Part shown: positions 42,883-52,389 of the stretch, one piece after another | How the letters are laid out: each line of letters begins with the position of its first letter | How positions within the stretch are numbered: position 1 is the first letter of the stretch | Assembly: GCA_017431345.1 (NCBI GenBank) | Contig: JAFRLH010000083.1 | Span: 62,001 to 126,000, forward strand | Reading direction: 5' to 3' | From: Lachnospiraceae bacterium | GTDB taxonomy: Bacteria; Bacillota; Clostridia; Lachnospirales; Lachnospiraceae | Length of the DNA: 64,000 nucleotides | Made by a program: the position numbers and the translations under genes | The notes under the pieces: generated by a model | What the model was told of the DNA's origin: nothing | Databases searched by the model: none | What the model saw: only the letters and a program-made list of their open reading frames with translations

Positions 42883-43893
42883 ATGGAGCACCTTATCATC
42901 CCCGAGGGATATAAGCCCGCGCTGAATATCCACGATACGCAGGTGGCGATCAAGACAGTAAAAGACGTGTTTCAGAAGACCCTGGCGAGCCAGCTCAATC
43001 TGCGCCGCGTTTCCGCACCGCTTTTCGTGACACCGGAATCCGGTCTGAATGACAATCTGAACGGCGTAGAGCGCCCCGTCTCCTTCGGGATCCGGGAACA
43101 GAATGAGAGAACGGCCGAAGTCGTACACTCGCTTGCCAAATGGAAAAGATTTGCGCTTTATGAATACGGTTTTGATATCGGAGAAGGCCTCTTTACCGAT
43201 ATGAACGCCATCCGCAGGGACGAAGAGACCGACAACATCCATTCGATCTATGTCGACCAGTGGGACTGGGAAAAGATCATAGAGAAGAACGAGCGCACCT
43301 ATGAGAAGCTCCAGGATACTGTAAGGGCGGTTTACCGCGCGCTCAAGAAGACCGAAAAATACATGGCGATCGAATACGATTATATAGAAGAGATCCTGCC
43401 CAAGCAGATCACTTTTATTACCTCCCAGGAGCTGCTTGACCGCTGGCCGGATCTGACGCCGAAGGAAAGAGAATACAACGCCGCCCGGAAATACGGCGCG
43501 GTATTCATTTCTCAGATCGGAGGCCCTCTCTCAGACGGCAAGCCGCACGACGGACGCGCGCCGGATTACGACGACTGGAAACTCAACGGCGATATCATCG
43601 TTTATTACCCCGTTCTTGACATCGCGCTTGAGCTCTCTTCCATGGGCATCCGCGTAGACGCCCTGGCCCTGGCGCATCAGCTTGCCGCCTCCGGCTGTAC
43701 GGAAAGAGTCGATCTGCCGTTCCAGCAGGCGATCATGAACGAGACGCTGCCATACACGATCGGCGGCGGCATCGGGCAGTCCAGAATCTGCATGTTCTTC
43801 CTTCGGAAAGCGCACATCGGCGAAGTACAGGTTTCGATCTGGCCGAAAGATGTCGTAAAGACAGCCCGCGCGAACGGTGTATATATCCTGTGA
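42883..43893 (+). CDS. asnA: Aspartate--ammonia ligase (asparagine synthetase A)
   Basis: A 336-residue ATP-dependent enzyme that makes asparagine from aspartate and ammonia, related to class II aminoacyl-tRNA synthetases. Typical blocks are LNLRRVSAPLFVTPESGLNDNLNG, VHSLAKWKRFALYEYGF, DEETDNIHSIYVDQWDWE and TIGGGIGQSRICMFFLRK. It has AAGAGG ahead of the ATG and its own terminator. It stands alone. Confidence 0.97.
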   Translation: MEHLIIPEGYKPALNIHDTQVAIKTVKDVFQKTLASQLNLRRVSAPLFVTPESGLNDNLNGVERPVSFGIREQNERTAEVVHSLAKWKRFALYEYGFDIGEGLFTDMNAIRRDEETDNIHSIYVDQWDWEKIIEKNERTYEKLQDTVRAVYRALKKTEKYMAIEYDYIEEILPKQITFITSQELLDRWPDLTPKEREYNAARKYGAVFISQIGGPLSDGKPHDGRAPDYDDWKLNGDIIVYYPVLDIALELSSMGIRVDALALAHQLAASGCTERVDLPFQQAIMNETLPYTIGGGIGQSRICMFFLRKAHIGEVQVSIWPKDVVKTARANGVYIL

Positions 43894-43927
43894 CCGCAGA
43901 GGATTCCTGCTGTCCTCTCAATAACGC

Positions 43928-43957
43928 AAAAAAATGCCGCCATCCGGCGGCATTTTT
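43928..43957. terminator. Bidirectional terminator after asnA
   Basis: Run of A, stem tgccgcc / ggcggca with a short loop, then six T. It serves asnA and the leftward lysozyme-like gene from the other side. Confidence 0.88.
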
Positions 43958-45823
43958 TCATTTTACGATCGTTTTCATCGTCCTGCTCCAGGCTCCGGCA
44001 AGTTTTTTGCCGTTTACCATTTTATAAGCACGGATCCGGAAATAATACGTTTTCTTTCTCTTCAGCTTCTTTATGGTCGTAGAGGCCTTTTCTTTTTTCT
44101 TAGTAGTGTATGTCTTTGTGTATGACTTTTTAAAAGACCTGGAAGAGGAGACCTGCAGATCATATCCATTGGACAGCGGATCCGCTTTCCATCTCACCTG
44201 TACCTTTTTCTTATGATGGGATTTTACCGAAACAAGTTCCGCTTCCCGCGGATATGCCTTGTACGCAACGCTGACCGTCTTGTCTTCATACCCGGCCTTT
44301 TTTGCAGTAATCGTGATAACAGTATTTCCATATCCGACAGCGCGGACAGTCCCTTCTTCGTCAATCTCTGCGACATCCGGTACACTGCAGGAAAAGGACA
44401 GTTCGCCGTTGCTTTCGATCTTCAGGCTGACACTGTCGCCGTAAGTCACGGCAAGGTCAGTCTTCGGCACCTCCAGATAAAGAGAAGGGTCAGCTTTTAC
44501 CTTCGGTTTCTTAAGGGGCGAATCATTCTTCGCCTCAAAAAGCCGGAAGAACTGCAGTTCATTCTGCACAGTATCCGAAACCGAGACGCCTGCCTTGTTC
44601 TTCAGCGTCTCTCTGACCGTCAGACATCTGTCCGTATGGGATTTCGGAATCAGGCAGTTCAGTTTCCCGCTGCCGTTCAGGAACTGCCAGTACTGTCCGT
44701 CAGATCCCTCCCATTTGGCAAGATGCACCCTTCCATCCGTCTCCAGCGTCAGATACCTGTTCGCGGACAGCGATCTTACGGAGTAGTATCCGTTCGGAAA
44801 TTTCACGAACTGGAAATGGGTATTGTCCTTCTTTGCCTTATCCGTCATGACCAGCGTTCTGCTCCCGGAAGGAGCCGGTGCAAGAAGCAGCTTTTTATTC
44901 ATCGACGGAGCGATCTCATAATTACCCGAAGCAAGCTCTCCTGTCCTCGCCAGCACGGTCACATTGCTGCTCGCAACGAGCGCACTTCCCGCTGCATTCT
45001 GCACCGTCAGTCTGAAGAGATACACACCCGGATCAAGCTGATCCGAACTGATCATTTTCGAAAGATCGGACAGGTCGCAGCTGCTGCCGGAAAGATCGAC
45101 ACTCTTCACAAGGACTGCATTTTCATCGATATGGTAAAACCCGGCCGTCACTTTACGGATCTCGCTCGGCGAAGAGACGGTGCCTTCAAAAGCCACCCGT
45201 GTCCCGGCTGCAGTCACGGCAGGGATCGACAGACTGTTCACATGGGCGGGCGTTACCGTATCTTCTTCGATATCATCATAACTGACGGTACCCTGTCCGT
45301 ACTTTTTCCAGTACCGTGTCTGTGCAAGTTCTCCCCTTGTCACCGAGCTGGTCAGGTATTTCGCCGGCCGCTCAAAATGATAACACCAATAGTAGCCTGC
45401 CTGATAGGCGCCGTATGGATCATTGGAAACGTTCTTCAGGAATTTCAGCACGCCCGGATAACTGTGTTTCAGTTCATATTTGAGATATTTCAGCTGTCCC
45501 TTCACGGATCTGTAATCCGTCTTATGCTTTCTGCAGTATTTCTTAAGCGCGGTAAATCTGGATTTATGCCATTGACAGATCCCGTAGCTCGTGCCTCCGT
45601 CCCCTGTCGATCTCGGGTTAAAGTTCGATTCCTTCTCTATATTGGCCAAAACGCCGCATGCTGCCGCCGGAGGCAGTTTCATTGTCTCCGTCAGATATTT
45701 GAATATGATCTTCTGATTTGTTTTGCTGGCCGCCTCCGCTGTCAGCGACGGGGCGGGGGAAAGAAGCCCTGCCGCCAGGCTGACGATCAGAAGGAAGCCC
45801 AGAAACTTTTTCCTGACAGTCAT
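43958..45823 (-). CDS. Secreted phage-tail-lysozyme-like protein with ricin-like, Ig-like and fibronectin domains
   Basis: A 621-residue exported protein. A signal peptide (about 1-32, FLGFLLIVSLAAGLLSPAPSLTAEAA) leads into a phage-tail-lysozyme-type domain (about 36-190) with ACGVLANIEKESNFNPRSTGDGGTSYG and ICQWHKSRF, containing the catalytic Glu within EKESN. A beta-sandwich region (about 205-295), a ricin-like beta-trefoil (about 300-430), a BIG2-like domain (about 450-525) and a fibronectin type III domain (about 530-621) follow. It probably cleaves peptidoglycan and binds wall sugars outside the cell. It has no wall anchor. The modular mix is a typical Lachnospiraceae secreted enzyme. 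Confidence 0.88.
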   Translation of the reverse strand: MTVRKKFLGFLLIVSLAAGLLSPAPSLTAEAASKTNQKIIFKYLTETMKLPPAAACGVLANIEKESNFNPRSTGDGGTSYGICQWHKSRFTALKKYCRKHKTDYRSVKGQLKYLKYELKHSYPGVLKFLKNVSNDPYGAYQAGYYWCYHFERPAKYLTSSVTRGELAQTRYWKKYGQGTVSYDDIEEDTVTPAHVNSLSIPAVTAAGTRVAFEGTVSSPSEIRKVTAGFYHIDENAVLVKSVDLSGSSCDLSDLSKMISSDQLDPGVYLFRLTVQNAAGSALVASSNVTVLARTGELASGNYEIAPSMNKKLLLAPAPSGSRTLVMTDKAKKDNTHFQFVKFPNGYYSVRSLSANRYLTLETDGRVHLAKWEGSDGQYWQFLNGSGKLNCLIPKSHTDRCLTVRETLKNKAGVSVSDTVQNELQFFRLFEAKNDSPLKKPKVKADPSLYLEVPKTDLAVTYGDSVSLKIESNGELSFSCSVPDVAEIDEEGTVRAVGYGNTVITITAKKAGYEDKTVSVAYKAYPREAELVSVKSHHKKKVQVRWKADPLSNGYDLQVSSSRSFKKSYTKTYTTKKKEKASTTIKKLKRKKTYYFRIRAYKMVNGKKLAGAWSRTMKTIVK

Positions 45824-45896
45824 ACAGGATATCTCCGTTCAGGTGTTCATTGATATTGAATTTTTATTATACACCTTTTTCTGTGTTCTGTACAGA

Positions 45897-46799
45897 TTAT
45901 AAGTATTTATGGAAACGGCCGAGATAAGCCACACCGTTGCTCTTTACCGCGAACACATGCTCATCGTAGTTCTTGAGGAACGCATCCAGCTTATGGGCAT
46001 CATATTTTGATACGACCGTATAAATGATGTATTCTTTGTCATGCGAATAGGCGCTGATGGCATTCCAGTAATTCGCCGAATGATGCAGATCATCCGTAAT
46101 GAAGTTCAGGATCCTTTCGGGATCCTTCTTGGTGAAGATCGTCATTTCCGTACAGATATTCTGTTCATGGATGCGGTCGATCACTGCATTGTAGAAGACC
46201 GAGTAAATGATCGAATAGATCGCAACGGTCACATTCATTGTGACAGCGCAGACCGTGTAGATGCAGGCGTTGATGATCAGGGACAGTTTCCCTACAGAAA
46301 GATTCTGATGCCTTTTTGTGATATACATTCCGATGATATCTGTGCCGCCCGCCGACGACCGCGACCGGAAAATGAGGCCTGCGCCATAACCGGCGATCAG
46401 TCCGCCGATGATCGCTGACGTGATCTCCGACTCGACCAGAAGATCTCTCGGCGTAGGGATCAGCGCCAGGGCGATCGTTTCCACCGTGACGCACATGACA
46501 TTCCGCAGGAAGAAGTTCCTGGAGAACCCTTTGTATGCAAGAACGAAAAGCGGCAGGTTCAGCAGATAGTACACAATACTGGTAACATTAAATCCTGTAT
46601 TCATATATGTCATTCTGTGCAGGAAAGTATTGATCAGCTGGCTGATACCGAGGACTCCGCCGTTATAGATGCCTGAAGGAACAACGAACCAGTTGATTCC
46701 GGCAGCCATGATGATTGCGCCGACGGCGGACAGGATGATCTCCTTCGTGGTGATATTTACCTTGATCTTATGCTGCCAAGCGTCTTTTGATATACCCAT
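45897..46799 (-). CDS. YitT family membrane protein (DUF161 + DUF2179)
   Basis: A 300-residue protein with about five transmembrane segments in the N-terminal DUF161 part (including NWFVVPSGIYNGGVLGISQL and GAGLIFRSRSSAGGTDIIGMYI) and a C-terminal soluble DUF2179 domain (TIFTKKDPERILNFI...VAYLGRFHKYL). The family is broadly conserved in Firmicutes but has no settled function; some members associate with secretion or wall metabolism. It stands alone between two terminators. Confidence 0.92.
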   Translation of the reverse strand: MGISKDAWQHKIKVNITTKEIILSAVGAIIMAAGINWFVVPSGIYNGGVLGISQLINTFLHRMTYMNTGFNVTSIVYYLLNLPLFVLAYKGFSRNFFLRNVMCVTVETIALALIPTPRDLLVESEITSAIIGGLIAGYGAGLIFRSRSSAGGTDIIGMYITKRHQNLSVGKLSLIINACIYTVCAVTMNVTVAIYSIIYSVFYNAVIDRIHEQNICTEMTIFTKKDPERILNFITDDLHHSANYWNAISAYSHDKEYIIYTVVSKYDAHKLDAFLKNYDEHVFAVKSNGVAYLGRFHKYL

Positions 46800-46891
46800 T
46801 CTTATCTCCGTTCTGATGTTGTGAAGCCTGCGCGGCGTTCCCGTTCAGGCAACAGACAGGATGCAGTGTATCATAATATCACATCTGAACG

Positions 46892-46928
46892 AAAAAGGCA
46901 CCTTATTTTTACAGAAAAGGTGCCTCTT
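46892..46928 (-). terminator. Terminator of the heptad-repeat protein gene
   Basis: On the minus strand stem aggcacctt / aaggtgcct with a 12-base loop followed by TTTTTC. Confidence 0.85.
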
Positions 46929-46965
46929 TATCTAAGATATTAATTTTTCACGCTTCGGTTCTTCC

Positions 46966-49900
46966 CTATTCACCGATTCCGGCTGTTTCAAGGATAAATC
47001 TGACTGACCCCTTCATCGTATCGGCCTTGCCCGTAAATGTATCGTAGGCACCGTCCGCTTCCTTCACGGCTCTGAATCTGTCCACCGCATTTTTGAAGTC
47101 GTCTCCGAAAGTATCCGTGATCTTCTGAATGCCTTCTTCATCAAACTTCTTCATACCGTCTTTCAGTTCTTCAGATCCGTCCGCCAGTTTTTCCACGCCT
47201 TCCTTCAGGTCTCCTGTTCCATCGGACAGCTTTTTTGCACCGTCTGCCAGCTTCTCACTTCCGTCATAGAGATCGCCGGCGCCCTGATCCAGCTTCTTTG
47301 CACCGTCATACAGATCTCCGGTCCCTTTGCTCAGATCCTTAGTCCCTTTGTACAGCGTTCCGGTTCCTTTGCTCAGTTTCCCGGCGCCTTTATCCAGATC
47401 TTTTGCGCCGGTCTTCAGATCCTTCGCACCGGATTTCAGCGACTTTGTGCCCTTCTTCAGTTCCCCGGCTCCGCTCTCCGCCTCTGCCAGGCCTTCCTTC
47501 AGATCCTTCGCGCCGGATTTGAGCGTCTTCGTACCGTCTGCCAGCGTGCCGGCGCCGTCTGCCAGCGCTTCTGCGCCGGCCTGCAGATCCGATGCACCGT
47601 CCGAAAGCGCTGAAGCGCCTCCGGAAAGCTGTTCCGCGCCGCTGTTCAGCGAACTGTTATTTTTTACCAGTTCATCGCTCCCGGCCTTCACTTTTTTACC
47701 GCCTTCAATGACGGCGTCTGCACCGGAAACAAGCCTGTCAGTGACAGACGCAGAGGAGACCTGTTCTGCTCCTGACTGCAGTGCGGACAGCCCTGCTTTG
47801 AGTTCGCTGATATCGCTGTCACTGATCTTTTCAGCGATGCCATCGATATAGCCTTCTGCATATCCTGCATTTGTGGCTGCGGATTTCATGTCTCCCTGTG
47901 CAAGCGAACCGAGATCCTGCGCCTGCGCGCCGACTTTTTTCGCATACTCGCCGAAGGTTTTTACGCCGGAAGCAGCTGATTTTATATCGGAATATGCATC
48001 GTTCAGTTTCGAACCAGCCGATGACAGGGTGTCCGAAACGTCTCCTACAGCCGAAGCAGCTTTGCCGATCGCTTCAAGCGCTGCATCCTCTCCGCTGATC
48101 TTGGCCTTCACACCGTCCGTATCGAATTCGACATCTTCCACCTCTGCGTCCAGACAGCCAAGCGCGCTCTCGATCACATCGCTGTCTACCTTGGCATCTT
48201 CAAGAATCTTTCTTGCCTTCTCTATACCGGTCACATTTGCTTTCGCAGAGGTAACTTTTATGGAGTCAAGTCCTGTTACCTTCGCAGTAATATCCGCGTC
48301 TTCCAGCACTGACTTTGCCTTCCCGAGTTTATTTGCCGCAGATTCCGCATCCCCGGCGGCTGACGACAGTTTCTTTCCTGCGCTCTCTGCGGATGCAGCA
48401 GCGTCGGAGACCCCTCCGGCTGCGCCGCCCATCTCTTTTGCTATGTCACCGAGTTCCCCGGCGATCGATCCGGCCTTTTTCGCCGCAGCAGCGCCTTCTT
48501 CTTTGGCGTCTCCGGCATATTTGCCCGCAGTACCGAGCGCATCCTTTGTATCGGAAAGCTGTCCGGGAAGATTCTTATCGCAGATCTGTTCCACGCCCGC
48601 TGCCAGCTGCTTTACGCCTCCGACATACTCTTTGATACCGGAAGCCAGTGTTTCTGCACCTGCTGTATATTCGGAAATCCCCTGGTTCAGGGAATCGGCG
48701 CCGTCTGTATACGCCTTAATGCCTTTCCTGAGATTTCCGGCACCGTCTGCAAGGTCTTTTGCGCCGCCGGAAAGCGTTCCCGCACCGTCTTTGAGATCGT
48801 CGGCTCCCTTGGACAGCGAACCTGCGCCTGCATCGACATCAGATACGCCTTTATACAGGGAATCGCCGCCTGCATTCAGCTTCTTCGTGCCTTCTGCAAG
48901 ATCCCCGGCACCTGCATCCAGTTTCTTTGCTCCGGATGCCAGATCGGATGTTCCTTTATATAAAGCGCCCGTGCCTTTATCCAGTTTTTTCGCGCCTTTA
49001 TCCAGTTTTTTCGCACCGCTTTTCAGATCTCCTGCACCCTGATCCAGTTTTTTGGCGCCTTCTTTCAGATCCCCGGTGCCGCCGGCAAGAGTCTTTGCAC
49101 CGCCGGAGAGTGTTTTCGTCCCCTCATACAGGTCCCCGGCGCCGTCATCCAGTTTACCTGCGCCGTCAAGGAGCTCCTTAACACCGTCGTAGAGATCTCC
49201 TGTCCCGTTCACCAGTTTCTCTGAAGCATCCTGCAGTTCATCCAGGTCGGCCTGCAGATCGTCAATACTGTCGAGTTTATCCAGGTCCAGTTCACTGATC
49301 ATCCCTGTCGAAACAGCGCTGATCGTCAGCGGGAGCGAGAAATCCGTCGTGTCAGCTGTGATCGTCACATGATCCGGGATCTGTCCCTGCTGGTAATCCA
49401 GATCCTTGACTGTGTCCAGTTTCAGGCTGTCTTCCAGTCCCGGGAAGGCCAGTCCGACGACCGTGCATCTGCTGCCGTCTTCAATCGCCCTGCCGTTCTC
49501 GACCTCCACATTACTGAAGGTTTCATTGGAGAGGATCGTGCCGGAAACGACCGCGAAGGGGGTGTACACCGTCTCTTCCTTCTCTCCGATCTTCACCGTA
49601 TTGCTCTCATGGTTCTCATAATCGATCCGGATCTCTACCCTGCCGCTCTTTCCGGCAAGTTCATCCGGAGATATGCTGCTCCCGTCAAGCTTATAGCTCA
49701 GCTTTACGGAGACGGGAAGGCTTTTTGCAGTCTTTCCCTGATAGTAGATATCATTTCCTCCGGCATTCCAGGTAAGGGAATTGCCGGCACCCGCCGAAAA
49801 TGTTTCATCACCTTTTACATTCTCGATCTCCGAAAGTTCGGTGACATCCTCGATGGAGCTGCTTCCGGAAGCATTCTTCAGCCAGTTGCTGACCGTGATG

Positions 49901-50076
49901 TCTTCCACATTGCCGGAGGCATCTGCATTCACATAAACAGTCTCCGTCTTTTCCGGCGCTGCTGCGAACACAGGGGAAGCGGCAAGGATGATGCTTAAGC
50001 CTACTGCCATGACAGCAGCTGCAGCCTCTTTTTTTCTTTCTTTAAAGATATACAATACATTTCCTGAAGGTTTCAT
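46966..50076 (-). CDS. Large secreted heptad-repeat (G-A-x-x-L-x-x) protein paired with an MMPL transporter
   Basis: A 1036-residue exported protein with a signal/anchor segment (about 17-40, AAAAVMAVGLSIILAASPVFA). Residues 45-280 form a folded N-terminal domain. Residues 291-500 are thirty consecutive seven-residue repeats of the form G-[ATV]-x-x-[LY]-x-x, and about 785-980 a second array of roughly 28. Between them lies a mixed helical domain. This repeat form is known in YhgE/Pip-type and related cell-surface proteins where it makes long helical bundles. It has no wall anchor, and I see no C-terminal transmembrane segment. It overlaps the MMPL gene by four bases (ATGA), so the two are made together. 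Confidence 0.8.
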   Translation of the reverse strand: MKPSGNVLYIFKERKKEAAAAVMAVGLSIILAASPVFAAAPEKTETVYVNADASGNVEDITVSNWLKNASGSSSIEDVTELSEIENVKGDETFSAGAGNSLTWNAGGNDIYYQGKTAKSLPVSVKLSYKLDGSSISPDELAGKSGRVEIRIDYENHESNTVKIGEKEETVYTPFAVVSGTILSNETFSNVEVENGRAIEDGSRCTVVGLAFPGLEDSLKLDTVKDLDYQQGQIPDHVTITADTTDFSLPLTISAVSTGMISELDLDKLDSIDDLQADLDELQDASEKLVNGTGDLYDGVKELLDGAGKLDDGAGDLYEGTKTLSGGAKTLAGGTGDLKEGAKKLDQGAGDLKSGAKKLDKGAKKLDKGTGALYKGTSDLASGAKKLDAGAGDLAEGTKKLNAGGDSLYKGVSDVDAGAGSLSKGADDLKDGAGTLSGGAKDLADGAGNLRKGIKAYTDGADSLNQGISEYTAGAETLASGIKEYVGGVKQLAAGVEQICDKNLPGQLSDTKDALGTAGKYAGDAKEEGAAAAKKAGSIAGELGDIAKEMGGAAGGVSDAAASAESAGKKLSSAAGDAESAANKLGKAKSVLEDADITAKVTGLDSIKVTSAKANVTGIEKARKILEDAKVDSDVIESALGCLDAEVEDVEFDTDGVKAKISGEDAALEAIGKAASAVGDVSDTLSSAGSKLNDAYSDIKSAASGVKTFGEYAKKVGAQAQDLGSLAQGDMKSAATNAGYAEGYIDGIAEKISDSDISELKAGLSALQSGAEQVSSASVTDRLVSGADAVIEGGKKVKAGSDELVKNNSSLNSGAEQLSGGASALSDGASDLQAGAEALADGAGTLADGTKTLKSGAKDLKEGLAEAESGAGELKKGTKSLKSGAKDLKTGAKDLDKGAGKLSKGTGTLYKGTKDLSKGTGDLYDGAKKLDQGAGDLYDGSEKLADGAKKLSDGTGDLKEGVEKLADGSEELKDGMKKFDEEGIQKITDTFGDDFKNAVDRFRAVKEADGAYDTFTGKADTMKGSVRFILETAGIGE

Positions 50077-52172
50077 TTTACTGCCTCCGCTTTATCTCTG
50101 CCGGAAATCCCTGCCCGGCGCATTCTGAGACTTGTTCTTATAATGAGACCGTCGAACAGTGACAGTACCGACGGCAGGATGAGCAGAACGACTGCCATAC
50201 TGATCAGCGCACCTCTGGCCATCAGGATGCACAGTTCGCTTACAATATCTATTCCCGAATACAGGCCGACACCGATTGTTGCGCTGAAGAAAGAAAGGGC
50301 GCTTACGATGATCGACCGGAAACTGGTCCTGTGTGCGATCCAGAGAGCCTCTTCCCTGCTCTTTCCGCTGATCCTCTCCGTTTCATATCTGCCTGTCATC
50401 AGGATCGCATAGTCAACCGTTGCGCCAAGCTGGATCGTTCCTATTACGATACTGGCAACGAAGGAAATGACCGTTCCCGTCAGGAACGGGATCCCAAGGT
50501 TGACGAAAATGGCGAATTCGATGACAAAGATCAGCAGGACCGGCAGGCTGATCGAACCGAACACGAAGAAAATGATCAGGAATACCAGCAGGATGGACAC
50601 GGCATTGACTACCGTAAAATCTCTGTTTGTAATATTGATCAGATCTCTCGTGCACGGCGCTTCGCCGACCAGAAGACTTTCCGGATCATAGCTGTGGATA
50701 ATTTCCTCGATCCTGTCGCACTGGGCGTTCACCTCATCCGTTGCGACTTCATACTCATTCGTGATGATCATCATCTCCTGTGTATCGGAGGTGAAGATAT
50801 CCTTCAGCTTTTCCGGTACGAAGCTGTCCGGGATCATCGGTCCCACCAGGCTCTCCATGCCCAGGACCGCCTTAACGCCATCCACTTTTTCAAGTTCTTC
50901 TATCATCCGGTCCGCATCTTTATCCGGAATTGTCTTATCGATCAGGATCATGTGCATGGCGCCCATGTCGAAATATTCCTTCAGCTTGGCATTTGCCGTA
51001 ACGCTGGGAAGATATTCCGGAAGCGATGCGTCGATCTTATAATAAACATCCGTATGAAATTCGCACCAGGCTGCCGGCAGTACCCCGACTGCCAGGATCA
51101 GAACAAAGATACGGGAATGCTTCAGGATGAAATCCGTTGCCTTCGGAAATTCTTTTATGAACTGCCGGTGGGTAGTCTTAAGGATCAGCGGTTCAAATAC
51201 CAGGATCAGCGACGGCAGGATCGTTACGCAGCAGAGGACGCCGAAAAGCACCCCTTTCGCCATAACGACACCCAGATCAAGACCCAGGGTAAATGTCATG
51301 AAACACAGGGCTATGAACCCCGCGACCGTTGTGACCGAGCTGCCGATCACAGACCGCAGCGTCGCAGCGATCGCCTGTGCCATTGCCTTTTTGGAATCCG
51401 GTTCGCTCTCCTTTATTTCCCTGAAACTGTGCCACAGGAAAATCGAGTAATCCATCGTTACGCCCAGCTGCAGAACAGCCGCAAGCGCTTTGGTAATGTA
51501 GGAGATCTCTCCAAAGACCAGGTTCGTTCCCATATTATAGATGATCGCCATCCCGATACTTAAGAGGAACAGGAACGGGAGCAGGAAGCTGTCCATGGTC
51601 AGCGAAAGCACAATGATGGACAGCACTACCGCGATCACGACATAGATAACGACTTCCTTATCCGCCAGATCCTTGGTGTCCGTAACGATGGAAGACATCC
51701 CTCCCAGATAGCATCCTTCTCCGGCGATCTTCCGGATCTCATGGATCGCCTCCATCGTTTCATCCTCGGAAGTGCCGGTATCAAAGATCACGAACATCAT
51801 CGTGGCGTCTTCATTATTGAAAACATCATAGATCTTATCCGGGAGAACGCTCATTGGCACGGACAGATCCGCAATGGAATCATACCATAAGATCTTTTCA
51901 ACATGATCGACTTTTTCTATCTGTTTTCTGAGTGCGGATACTTCTTTTTCCTCCAGGCCTTCACAGACATACATGGCGTAAGCGCCTGTTCCGAAATCTT
52001 CTTTCAGGATATCCTGCCCGCGCATCGTATCGATCTCTTTCGGCAGATACGCCAGGATATCGTAATTGGTGCCTGTCTTAAAATACGCGATCGCCGACGG
52101 CATCAGGAGAAGAAAAGAAAGGATGAGGATCGGGATCCGAAGCCTGACTACTGCTCTTCCGAATCTTTGCAT
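50073..52172 (-). CDS. MMPL/RND family transporter
   Basis: A 699-residue membrane protein with the RND layout: a first transmembrane segment (about 15-35), a large extracellular domain, a bundle of segments with LQLGVTMDYSIFLWHSFREIKE, a second extracellular domain, and a second bundle with QLGATVDYAILMTGRYETER. The repeated GxTxDYxIxL motif marks the two halves. MMPL proteins export lipids, siderophores or drugs by proton force. It is co-translated with the heptad-repeat protein and lies under the TetR operator. The substrate is unknown; the partner suggests envelope or lipid-related export. Confidence 0.92.
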   Translation of the reverse strand: MQRFGRAVVRLRIPILILSFLLLMPSAIAYFKTGTNYDILAYLPKEIDTMRGQDILKEDFGTGAYAMYVCEGLEEKEVSALRKQIEKVDHVEKILWYDSIADLSVPMSVLPDKIYDVFNNEDATMMFVIFDTGTSEDETMEAIHEIRKIAGEGCYLGGMSSIVTDTKDLADKEVVIYVVIAVVLSIIVLSLTMDSFLLPFLFLLSIGMAIIYNMGTNLVFGEISYITKALAAVLQLGVTMDYSIFLWHSFREIKESEPDSKKAMAQAIAATLRSVIGSSVTTVAGFIALCFMTFTLGLDLGVVMAKGVLFGVLCCVTILPSLILVFEPLILKTTHRQFIKEFPKATDFILKHSRIFVLILAVGVLPAAWCEFHTDVYYKIDASLPEYLPSVTANAKLKEYFDMGAMHMILIDKTIPDKDADRMIEELEKVDGVKAVLGMESLVGPMIPDSFVPEKLKDIFTSDTQEMMIITNEYEVATDEVNAQCDRIEEIIHSYDPESLLVGEAPCTRDLINITNRDFTVVNAVSILLVFLIIFFVFGSISLPVLLIFVIEFAIFVNLGIPFLTGTVISFVASIVIGTIQLGATVDYAILMTGRYETERISGKSREEALWIAHRTSFRSIIVSALSFFSATIGVGLYSGIDIVSELCILMARGALISMAVVLLILPSVLSLFDGLIIRTSLRMRRAGISGRDKAEAVK

Positions 52173-52210
52173 GACCGGTTCCTTCTTTCGGTTTCATTCT
52201 TGCAGTTCTG

Positions 52211-52239
52211 GTTATAGTCCGAAAATGACCAGAAGTCAA
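52211..52239 (-). promoter_or_regulatory. Promoter of the MMPL operon, overlapped by operator 1
   Basis: On the minus strand TTGACT (52239-52234), a 17-base spacer and TATAAC (52216-52211). Operator 1 (52226-52238) covers the -35 box and part of the spacer, so a bound repressor would block the promoter. Confidence 0.75.
52226..52238. promoter_or_regulatory. TetR operator 1 (TGAC-N5-GTCA)
   Basis: A 13-bp palindrome TGACCAGAAGTCA, matching the second copy at 52258-52270 in both arms and in length. The centres of the two sites are 32 bp apart, close to three helical turns. Confidence 0.75.
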
Positions 52240-52253
52240 TATTTCGGTTCCTG

Positions 52254-52282
52254 TTTTTGACTTTCGGTCATTTTTGTATAAA
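52254..52282 (+). promoter_or_regulatory. Promoter of the tetR gene, overlapped by operator 2
   Basis: TTTTTG (52254-52259), a 17-base spacer and TATAAA (52277-52282). Operator 2 lies in the spacer region. Confidence 0.55.
52258..52270. promoter_or_regulatory. TetR operator 2 (TGAC-N5-GTCA)
   Basis: TGACTTTCGGTCA. The two operators are themselves arranged as an extended inverted repeat: AAAATGACC/AGTCAA on one side and TTGACT/GGTCATTTT on the other. Confidence 0.75.
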
Positions 52283-52389
52283 TCCGACGCGGCAGACGAT
52301 TGACAAGGCCGAAAAAAAAGGGTAAGAAATTGTTAACGGAAAATGCAGACTGCAGGAAGGACAGCGCGGGTCCGCGAGCGGAGGAAAAA

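Noticed and set aside
47327-49042. Plus-strand frames (174 and 389 codons) opposite the heptad-repeat gene
   Set aside because: Repetitive Ser/Pro/Phe-rich sequence that simply mirrors the heptads on the other strand.
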